Positions 1 to 5,624 of a stretch of DNA of 9,374 nt are shown here, piece after piece. Below the pieces are notes generated by a model. That model was not told the origin of the DNA. It made no database searches and was given only the letters and a program-made list of their open reading frames with translations. The stretch's first letter is position 1. Each line of letters begins with the position of its first letter. The position numbers and the translations under genes were made by a program. Origin of the DNA: an uncultured Saprospiraceae bacterium (lineage in GTDB: Bacteria > Bacteroidota > Bacteroidia > Chitinophagales > Saprospiraceae); assembly GCA_937864255.1 (NCBI GenBank), contig CALMIT010000028.1:1-9374 (forward strand), in the 5' to 3' direction.

Positions 1-1
1 C

Positions 2-1129
2 GGTCGTTCGGGACGTCAGGGTGACCCGGGAAGTTCTCAATTCTATGTTTCACTGGAAGACAATTTGATGCGTTTGTTTCAATCGGAGCGTATCGCTTCT
101 TTGATGGACAGGATGGGGCATAAAGAGGGCGAGGTCATACAGCATTCGATGGTGACCAAATCCATTGAAAGGGCGCAAAAAAAAGTAGAAGAAAACAATT
201 TCGGGATCAGAAAAAGATTGCTTGAGTATGATGACGTAATGAATATACAGCGCGAAGCAATTTATAAAAAGAGAAAAAACGCGCTTTCGGGAGATCGGCT
301 TGCCATTGATCTTAACACGATGTTTGACTCCCTTACGGAAAATATTGTCATGGAACACCGCTCGGGCGGCGATTACGAATCGTTCAAAAGAGATGTGCTT
401 GCCAGCCTCGGTTTTGAAGTAGAAATGGATAAGGCCTTTTTTAAAGAAGCGCCGGCGAATGATGTTGTTGAGTTGTTTCAAGAGCAATTTGTTGAGCAAT
501 ACCGTAGAAAAATGGAGCAGGTGTCGGCATATTTGCTCCCGACGATCCAGCAGGTTTACGAAAATGAAGGACACCGTTACAAACGCATTTTAGTTCCGTT
601 TTCAGATGGCGGTTCAAGGGCGCTGCCTATTTCTGCCGAATTGGAGCGCGCAGTAAAATCCAAAGGAAAATCTGTAAAAAGTGATATTGAAAAAGCGGTC
701 ACACTTGCCATTATAGATGAAAAATGGAAAGAACACCTGCGCAGTATGGACGAGTTGAAAGACTCGGTGCAAGCAGCATCTTTCGAACAAAAAGATCCGC
801 TCGTGATCTACAAAATGGAGGCATATAACCTTTTTGAAAACCTGATTTTTGAAATCAACTCGGCGGTTACTTCTTACCTTTCAAAAGGCTCTTTGCTGGT
901 ACAGGAAGGCGGTAATGTCAGAGAAGCCCGCCAACAAAAAACAGATTTGAGCAAAATGCAAACCAACAAATCTGCCCAGGAAGACGCAGCCAAAAGAGCC
1001 GCCGAATCAGTAAGCCGCGGCCCTGCAAAACCTCAAACGGTCGTAAGGAACGAAGAGAAAGTAGGTCGCAATGATCTCTGTCCCTGCGGCAGCGGCAAAA
1101 AATACAAACATTGCCACGGCAGGAATTAG
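2..1129 (+). CDS. secA: Preprotein translocase ATPase SecA, C-terminal part (5' end outside window)
   Basis: SecA is the ATPase motor that pushes unfolded preproteins through SecYEG at the inner membrane. The frame is open from base 2, so the gene starts upstream; 375 residues are visible. They begin with the end of the second helicase domain (GRSGRQGDPGSS, then FYVSLEDNLMRLF). The scaffold/wing region follows, with ENNFGIRKRLLEYDDVMN near visible residues 62-80 and the conserved helical stretch starting DEKWKEHL near 239. A charged, low-conservation linker leads to a C-terminal SEC-C zinc motif, LCPCGSGKKYKHCH. In it, visible Cys360, Cys362, Cys371 and His372 are the expected zinc ligands, used for SecB and ribosome contact in other species. 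The stop is TAG, followed 29 bases later by a strong hairpin terminator. Identity is certain; total length cannot be judged. Confidence 0.98.
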   Translation, partial: GRSGRQGDPGSSQFYVSLEDNLMRLFQSERIASLMDRMGHKEGEVIQHSMVTKSIERAQKKVEENNFGIRKRLLEYDDVMNIQREAIYKKRKNALSGDRLAIDLNTMFDSLTENIVMEHRSGGDYESFKRDVLASLGFEVEMDKAFFKEAPANDVVELFQEQFVEQYRRKMEQVSAYLLPTIQQVYENEGHRYKRILVPFSDGGSRALPISAELERAVKSKGKSVKSDIEKAVTLAIIDEKWKEHLRSMDELKDSVQAASFEQKDPLVIYKMEAYNLFENLIFEINSAVTSYLSKGSLLVQEGGNVREARQQKTDLSKMQTNKSAQEDAAKRAAESVSRGPAKPQTVVRNEEKVGRNDLCPCGSGKKYKHCHGRN

Positions 1130-1158
1130 AAAAAATTTTAAAAATAGAATATAGACAC

Positions 1159-1196
1159 ACCGGGGCGTTTTCGTACGAAAGCGCCCCGGTCGTTTA
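1159..1196 (+). terminator. Rho-independent terminator of secA
   Basis: Bases 1159-1190 form a self-complementary 32-mer in which all 16 opposed positions can pair, with a single G-U wobble. The arms begin ACCGGGGCG and end CGCCCCGGT, and the centre is TCGTACGA. A short T run (CGTTTAAA) follows, and an A/T-rich stretch precedes it. It lies 29 bases after the secA stop and before the promoter-like element of the mutase gene, so it probably separates the two transcription units. The U tract is short, so efficiency is an inference. Confidence 0.85.
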
Positions 1197-1208
1197 AATG
1201 AAAACAGC

Positions 1209-1216
1209 TATTTTTG
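1209..1216 (+). promoter_or_regulatory. Putative -7 promoter element of the mutase gene (TATTTTTG)
   Basis: TATTTTTG fits the Bacteroidota -7 consensus TAnnTTTG exactly and lies between the secA terminator and the mutase ATG at 1238. No clear -33 TTG is present 19-22 bases upstream, where the sequence is the foot of the terminator hairpin. If real, transcription would begin near 1222-1224, leaving a leader of only about 15 bases. The motif is short and the region AT-rich, so chance occurrence is possible. Confidence 0.45.
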
Positions 1217-1237
1217 TCAGTCATTAAAATCATTTTT

Positions 1238-3388
1238 ATGAAACCGGCCTTTTCAAAAATTGCTGTTCAAAAAAATATTTTCAAAAAGCAAAAAACCGAA
1301 AAGCCTGCCAGTGTGTGGAGTACGCCGGAGCATATCCTGGTGCCGCAGCATATTGACGGACAGACTTTTGAAAATTTGCCTCACACGGGTTTTGTGTCCG
1401 GCATTCCGCCATTTTTGAGAGGTCCGTACGCCAGTATGTACACCATCCGCCCGTGGACCATCCGCCAATATGCAGGATTTTCAACAGCCGAAGAGAGTAA
1501 TGCATTTTACAGAAGAAACCTGGCTCAGGGGCAGAAAGGTTTGTCGGTGGCTTTTGACCTCGCCACACACCGGGGCTATGATTCTGATAATGAGCGCGTA
1601 ATCGGAGACGTAGGTAAAGCGGGCGTTGCGATTGACAGTGTGGAGGATATGAAAATTTTATTTGATGGCATTCCGCTGGATCAGATGTCTGTGTCTATGA
1701 CCATGAACGGGGCAGTCATACCGGTAATGGCTTTTTTTATAGTAGCTGCTCAGGAGCAGGGGGTTGATATGAAAGATTTGAGCGGTACGATACAAAACGA
1801 CATTTTGAAGGAATTCATGGTGCGTAATACTTACATTTATCCACCCGAGCCTTCTATGAAAATCATTGCCGATATTTTTGCTTTTACGGCGCAGTACATG
1901 CCAAAATTCAATAGCATCAGCATCAGTGGCTATCATATGCACGAAGCGGGCGCACCCGCAGATATCGAGCTGGCTTATACGCTTGCCGACGGGTTGGAGT
2001 ATGTTCGGGCGGGCTTAAACGCAGGTCTGGATATTGATGAATTTGCTCCGCGACTTTCATTTTTCTGGGCCATTGGAATGAATCATTTTATGGAAATTGC
2101 AAAACTGCGGGCCGGCCGACTGATATGGTCAAAAATCATAAATGAATTTAATCCCAAAGACCCGAAATCGCTGGCGCTGCGTACGCATTGCCAAACTTCG
2201 GGTTGGAGTCTTACAGAGCAAGATCCTTTTAACAATGTAGCCCGTACCTGTATCGAAGCAATGGCTGCAATTTTTGGCGGAACACAATCATTACATACCA
2301 ATTCTTTTGACGAAGCCATCGCACTGCCTACTGATTTTTCTGCCAAGATCGCCCGCGATACACAGATTTTTATTCAAAAAGAAACAGAAATTTGTAAGGC
2401 GATAGATCCTTGGGCGGGTTCTTTTTACGTCGAATATCTCACTGCCAAAATAGCCGAAAGAGCCTGGCAATTGATAGAAGAAGTGGAAAAAGCCGGAGGG
2501 ATGGCCAAAGCAATAGAACAAGGTATTCCTAAAATGCGGATAGAAGAAGCCGCCGCCAGAAAACAAGCCAGAATTGATAGCGAAGAAGATAAAATCATCG
2601 GCGTAAATCTTTTTGACTCGGCGGACGAAGTCGCATTTGATATTCTTGAAATAGACAATACAAAAGTGAGGGAGGCGCAGGTTGAAAAATTAAAGATGTT
2701 GCGCAAAAACAGGAGTGAAGAAAAAGTAATTGCTGCTTTGGACAACCTGTTGGATGTTGCCAAATCAGGAAGCGGGAATCTACTGGAAGCGGCTATTAAA
2801 GCTGCCAAAGAGCGGGCTACTCTCGGCGAAATTTCATCTATACTGGAGCGTGCTTTCGGCAGGTATGTTGCCAACACCAAAGCTATTTCCGGAATTTATT
2901 CGGGAGAAATTAAATCGAATGAGGCTTTTTTAAAAGCGCGGATGCTTTCGGAAAAATTTGCAAGAGAAGAGGGGCGAAGGCCCCGTATTATGGTAGCCAA
3001 ACTTGGTCAGGACGGACACGACCGGGGCGCTAAAATAATTGCCTCAAGTTTTGCCGATATAGGTTTTGACGTAGACATTGGCCCGCTTTTTCAAACGCCG
3101 GCAGAGGCTGCCCGCCAAGCGGCGGAAAATGACGTGCATGTTATTGGCATATCTTCGCTGGCAGCCGGACACAAGACGCTGGTACCCGAAACTATCAAGG
3201 AATTGCAAAAAATAGGAAGGCCGGATATTTTGGTAGTAGTGGGCGGTGTGATACCGCAACAAGATTATGATTTTTTGTATCAAAACGGGGTGTCGGGGAT
3301 TTTTGGCCCGGGTACCAAAATTGCAGAAGCTGCCATAGCAATTATTGAAAAACTCAATCAAGTTGCGGAAGAAACTACAGGGCAATAG
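1238..3388 (+). CDS. scpA: Methylmalonyl-CoA mutase, large (catalytic) subunit or homodimer type
   Basis: This adenosylcobalamin enzyme interconverts (R)-methylmalonyl-CoA and succinyl-CoA in the cytoplasm, linking propionyl-CoA metabolism to the TCA cycle. The product is 716 residues, normal for the family (E. coli ScpA/Sbm, MutB). The N-terminal TIM barrel carries RPWTIRQYAGFSTAEESN with Tyr78, then Arg196 and His233. These correspond to Propionibacterium Tyr89, Arg207 and His244 with a constant offset of 11. Tyr and Arg here indicate methylmalonyl-CoA rather than isobutyryl-CoA as substrate. The C-terminal B12 domain, from about residue 583, has DGHDRG with His594 as the cobalt ligand, then SSLAAGH and VVGGVIP. 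The ATG at 1238 is chosen over an in-frame TTG at 1214 because that TTG lies in the promoter-like box and no family homology precedes the ATG. No small subunit (mutA) or chaperone (meaB) gene adjoins it, so the protein may be homodimeric or have a partner elsewhere. Confidence 0.97.
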   Translation: MKPAFSKIAVQKNIFKKQKTEKPASVWSTPEHILVPQHIDGQTFENLPHTGFVSGIPPFLRGPYASMYTIRPWTIRQYAGFSTAEESNAFYRRNLAQGQKGLSVAFDLATHRGYDSDNERVIGDVGKAGVAIDSVEDMKILFDGIPLDQMSVSMTMNGAVIPVMAFFIVAAQEQGVDMKDLSGTIQNDILKEFMVRNTYIYPPEPSMKIIADIFAFTAQYMPKFNSISISGYHMHEAGAPADIELAYTLADGLEYVRAGLNAGLDIDEFAPRLSFFWAIGMNHFMEIAKLRAGRLIWSKIINEFNPKDPKSLALRTHCQTSGWSLTEQDPFNNVARTCIEAMAAIFGGTQSLHTNSFDEAIALPTDFSAKIARDTQIFIQKETEICKAIDPWAGSFYVEYLTAKIAERAWQLIEEVEKAGGMAKAIEQGIPKMRIEEAAARKQARIDSEEDKIIGVNLFDSADEVAFDILEIDNTKVREAQVEKLKMLRKNRSEEKVIAALDNLLDVAKSGSGNLLEAAIKAAKERATLGEISSILERAFGRYVANTKAISGIYSGEIKSNEAFLKARMLSEKFAREEGRRPRIMVAKLGQDGHDRGAKIIASSFADIGFDVDIGPLFQTPAEAARQAAENDVHVIGISSLAAGHKTLVPETIKELQKIGRPDILVVVGGVIPQQDYDFLYQNGVSGIFGPGTKIAEAAIAIIEKLNQVAEETTGQ

Positions 3389-3400
3389 AATATTTCCTGA

Positions 3401-4201
3401 TTACCACAAACTCAGCAGCTCACCTTTATGCATGTTGTGTATTTCATGAATCAGCTCCTGATTCAAATTTGACGTAAAAGCGACCGGCGCCTTGCTGTCA
3501 TCCCAGATTTCAATACCCAGTTCTTTAGCGAAAACTTTGGCAAGATCGCCCAGGTTTCTGGCGTATGTTTCTGTTTTTCCCAAAGCCAGGAACAAGTCAA
3601 TTACTCCGGCTCTTATAGTTTCATATTTATCTATTTGAAATAAAAGCTCGCGTTGTGATTTACCTTTCGGCTGTTTGCCTTTTTCCTGAAGCGAGGCTTT
3701 TATTTTGGAAGTAGAATATCCTAAAACATCTGCCCGATGTCCCCACCATGTTGAAGGCGCGCCCGTTTCTTTTTCAAATCGGCGGTAGTGCTCTTTTTCG
3801 GAAGCCTGCTGGCACGAAATCAGCCCCATCACTTTTGCGAGTTCCAGAACGGCGACCACTTGTTCTTTTGTAAGAAGTTCTGCATTTTCCACCTTGTCTT
3901 CGAGTGAAAGAAGGCGGTTTGCATATTTACGTTTTACCTTGCTCGTAGAGTTTAATGTGATCAGTTTGGCCAATTCCACCGAAATATAATAATCGTCCAC
4001 TACGCCATTTTCCGTGTGCCTTTTGGCATAATCCTGTAGATGAAGCGGAAGGCGAATGCCGTCTTTAAATTCATACACTTCTTTGAACCACCTGCGCACT
4101 GTCGGCAGATATTGTGATTTGGGAAGTTGTAACACTTGGTAGAGGTTGGTCGCGGTAACTACTTTGGTACCTTTTTTACTGACCAGAACTTCGAGATCCA
4201 T
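3401..4201 (-). CDS. Orphan protein with AntA/AntB-like (phage antirepressor-like) N-terminal domain
   Basis: The product is 266 residues with no signal peptide or membrane segment. Residues about 12-102 resemble phage AntA/AntB antirepressors: TKVVTATNLYQVLQL, an aromatic/basic RRWFKEVYEF, a DYYISVELAKLI segment (cf. the DYHIT..MAKEL pattern) and a basic KRKYANRLLSLEDK helix. Residues about 108-147 look like a mixed helical linker. The C-terminal half is distinct: TWWGHRADVLGYSTSK near 151-166, a basic KGKQPKGKSQRE patch, then IDKYETIRAGVIDLFLALGKTETYARNLG near 190-218 and an acidic IEIWDDSK. I do not recognise that half as a named domain. The ATG at 4201 is preferred to a TTG two codons upstream. 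The gene stands alone, converging on the mutase gene with a 12-base gap, and has no phage genes beside it. A DNA-binding or regulatory role is inferred from the N-terminal resemblance only; it may be a domesticated phage gene or a conserved host protein of unknown function. Confidence 0.7.
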   Translation of the reverse strand: MDLEVLVSKKGTKVVTATNLYQVLQLPKSQYLPTVRRWFKEVYEFKDGIRLPLHLQDYAKRHTENGVVDDYYISVELAKLITLNSTSKVKRKYANRLLSLEDKVENAELLTKEQVVAVLELAKVMGLISCQQASEKEHYRRFEKETGAPSTWWGHRADVLGYSTSKIKASLQEKGKQPKGKSQRELLFQIDKYETIRAGVIDLFLALGKTETYARNLGDLAKVFAKELGIEIWDDSKAPVAFTSNLNQELIHEIHNMHKGELLSLW

Positions 4202-4208
4202 ATTCAAA

Positions 4209-4271
4209 ATTTTTGTTTCACAAATTTGAACATTTTTGTTTATAAAAACAAATAGTTTTATTTTTTTGTTT
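4209..4271. repeat. Repeated TTTTTGTTT boxes and a short palindrome upstream of the antirepressor-like gene
   Basis: ATTTTTGTTT occurs at 4209-4218 and again at 4232-4241, start-to-start spacing 23 bases; the core TTTTTGTTT recurs at 4263-4271. The second copy overlaps an inverted repeat, TTTGTTT(ATAA)AAACAAA, at 4235-4252, and CAAATTTG at 4221-4228 is a perfect palindrome. They lie within about 70 bases upstream of the ATG at 4201. They could be operator sites for an autoregulator, but low-complexity DNA produces such repeats by chance. Confidence 0.35.
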
Positions 4272-4447
4272 TACTGTAAGCTGTTTTTAAATTATATGAA
4301 TTATATTTTTTATTTATTAAGTATTGAAAATTAGATTTTAAGTCTAAAATAAAATAGAATTTATAAAAATAAAAATATAACATCGAAAAACTTGATTTTT
4401 ATATTTTAAAACAAAAAGTATGATGATTGGTTCAGGCTTAAATACCG

Positions 4448-4480
4448 TTGGTATTGTTGTGAGATCAATGCGTATTTTTG
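4448..4480 (+). promoter_or_regulatory. Putative Bacteroidota promoter of the bacilliredoxin gene
   Basis: TATTTTTG at 4473-4480 matches TAnnTTTG exactly, and TTG at 4448-4450 lies 22 bases upstream, at the long end of the accepted -33 spacing for this phylum. Transcription would start near 4487, giving an untranslated leader of roughly 78 bases before the ATG at 4565. No Shine-Dalgarno sequence is visible; the bases just before the start are A-rich, which is usual in the phylum. Confidence 0.5.
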
Positions 4481-4564
4481 CAGCCAGAATTTCCGGTTTG
4501 ATAAAACTTTGTGGAATCCGGCAGGTTTGTCAGGAAGTATTTCAAAATAAAAACTTACTCGAAT

Positions 4565-4978
4565 ATGTATCCAGTAGAACTAACTGAGCCGATGGCTAAA
4601 GATTTGACACAATACGGTTTTGAAGCCTTAAACTCGGCGGAAGAAGTGGACAAAGTTTTGTCTCAAAAAGAAGGAACTGTCTTATTGGTTGTAAATTCTG
4701 TGTGCGGCTGTGCGGCTGCCAATGCTCGCCCGGGCGCGAAGCGTTCTCTAGAAAATGAAAAATCTCCGGACAAGCTCGTCACTGTTTTTGCGGGCGTAGA
4801 TAAAGACGCCACGACAAAAGCAAGAGAATACTTGCTCCCGTATCCGCCTTCTTCGCCTTCTATTGCATTGTTTAAAGATGGGAGCTTGGTTCATTTTCTT
4901 GAGCGCCACCACATAGAAGGCAGGTCGGCTGACATCATTGCGGCCAATTTGAAAATGGCTTACGACCGTTTTTGTTAA
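4565..4978 (+). CDS. BrxA/BrxB-family bacilliredoxin (YphP/YqiW, CGC motif)
   Basis: Bacilliredoxins remove bacillithiol from mixed disulfides on oxidised cytosolic proteins; the family was once annotated as disulfide isomerase. The product is 137 residues, the usual length. It opens with MYPVELTEPMAKDLTQYGFE, a typical family start, and carries the CGC active site (Cys47-Gly48-Cys49) in VVNSVCGCAAANARPG. A conserved FKDGSLVHFLERHHIEGR lies near 103-120, and the fold should be thioredoxin-like. The ATG at 4565 is chosen because an upstream in-frame GTG at 4511 would add 18 residues without family resemblance. The gene ends on a third cysteine, Cys137, immediately before the stop. It is monocistronic by appearance, with its own putative promoter and a long inverted repeat 18 bases after the stop. 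The BrxA and BrxB paralogues cannot be told apart here, so no symbol is given. Confidence 0.93.
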   Translation: MYPVELTEPMAKDLTQYGFEALNSAEEVDKVLSQKEGTVLLVVNSVCGCAAANARPGAKRSLENEKSPDKLVTVFAGVDKDATTKAREYLLPYPPSSPSIALFKDGSLVHFLERHHIEGRSADIIAANLKMAYDRFC

Positions 4979-4994
4979 TCATCTTTTAGTTTGT

Positions 4995-5050
4995 GCAAAA
5001 AAGAAACCAGGGCAAAATTTAGAGATTTCAGGTCTGGTTTCTTTTTTGGC
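4995..5050. terminator. Long inverted repeat, likely bidirectional terminator
   Basis: AAAAAAGAAACCAG at 4997-5010 is perfectly complementary to CTGGTTTCTTTTTT at 5034-5047. The match extends by a further G-C pair on each side if one extra G (5048 or 5049) is bulged, and the loop is 23 bases. Each arm ends in a T-rich run on the strand where it is the 3' arm, so the element could act on both the rightward bacilliredoxin transcript and the leftward methyltransferase transcript. The right arm and part of the loop (5028-5050) are the last codons and stop of the methyltransferase gene. The stem is mostly A-T, so its strength as a terminator is uncertain. Confidence 0.6.
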
Positions 5051-5591
5051 TTACGAAGACAAAAGCCGGGGGCACGTTGCGGGGCTCAAAATTCAAATCC
5101 ACATTTCCAAAAATATCTTCATAAAGATTTTTGGCAAAAAGCGAATAATTCACTTGGATGTAAAGCCCGCCTTCCGCGAGATTTTCCTTACACCTGTTGA
5201 TAATGTTTATGCCGGTTTCTTCGGGCAAAACGACAATAGGAAGGGCGGAAATGACAAAATCTATTTTTTGAAAATTATTTTTTTCGAGGTGAGCTTTCAG
5301 ATTTTCTGCCGAATCTTCCACTATGATCAATCTGGGGTCATAAATTTTGCGCAGCACTTTGCAAAATTTTTCATTTACCTCAAAAGACATCAGGCGCGCA
5401 TCGGGGTGCATTTCTTTTAAAATATACTGCGTGATGACGCCATCTCCCGCACCCAGTTCCACAATCAGCCGCGCTTTCGAAAAATCAATAAAACTTATCA
5501 TCTTTTGACACAAAAACTTCGAACTCCGGGTAAGTGTGCCGATGGTTCTGATGTTTTTGAGACTTTCTTTAAAAAATTTTATTGAGTTCAT
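5028..5591 (-). CDS. PmtA-like class I SAM-dependent methyltransferase
   Basis: The product is a soluble 187-residue protein of the family that includes phospholipid N-methyltransferase PmtA and shares its fold with rRNA adenine dimethylases. Residues 6-24 (FFKESLKNIRTIGTLTRSS) form the N-terminal helix and the 'G(T)xxPSS'-like turn typical of PmtA relatives. Motif I is VELGAGDGVITQ at 44-55, with Glu71 (SFEVNE) as the likely ribose-binding acid. Asp93 follows in VEDSAEN. ISALPIVVLP near 114-123 occupies the motif IV position, and NVPPAFVFV lies near the end. The ATG at 5591 is the first in frame and fits the family start. It lies 33 bases after the lpdA stop, across a poly-T/poly-A spacer, and may be last in the holB-ricT-lpdA cluster. 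Its substrate cannot be read from sequence: phosphatidylethanolamine or another small molecule is possible, and a KsgA-type rRNA role is less likely because of the short length and the N-terminus. Confidence 0.82.
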   Translation of the reverse strand: MNSIKFFKESLKNIRTIGTLTRSSKFLCQKMISFIDFSKARLIVELGAGDGVITQYILKEMHPDARLMSFEVNEKFCKVLRKIYDPRLIIVEDSAENLKAHLEKNNFQKIDFVISALPIVVLPEETGINIINRCKENLAEGGLYIQVNYSLFAKNLYEDIFGNVDLNFEPRNVPPAFVFVSQKRNQT

Positions 5592-5624
5592 CTAAAGAGG
5601 CAGCTTTTTTAAAAAAAGGATTTT

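Larger units (their letters stand above)
4202..4564. other. AT-rich divergent intergenic region, about 360 bases
   Basis: This non-coding stretch separates the antirepressor-like gene (-) from the bacilliredoxin gene (+). Bases about 4202-4430 are extremely AT-rich, unlike the flanking genes, with many runs of A or T. They contain short repeats next to the antirepressor-like gene and small inverted repeats, such as ATTTTA/TAAAAT at 4335-4350. Bases 4431-4564 have a more balanced composition and hold the putative bacilliredoxin promoter and leader. No convincing small ORF or structured RNA was found. No CAAAnnTA motif, which would mark a minus-strand -7 box, was found upstream of the antirepressor-like gene. 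Confidence 0.7.

Noticed and set aside
65..67. ATG at 65 as the start of the first gene
   Set aside because: The same frame is open to base 2 and encodes conserved SecA residues, so the gene is cut by the window rather than starting here.
4202..4440. AT-rich region as a CRISPR leader, replication origin or tRNA-linked attachment site
   Set aside because: No regular repeat-spacer pattern, no cluster of DnaA boxes and no tRNA or duplicated core sequence was seen.
4991..5420. Rightward open frames of 69 and 124 codons after the bacilliredoxin gene
   Set aside because: They lie antisense to the well-supported methyltransferase gene, start with no promoter or ribosome site and resemble no family.
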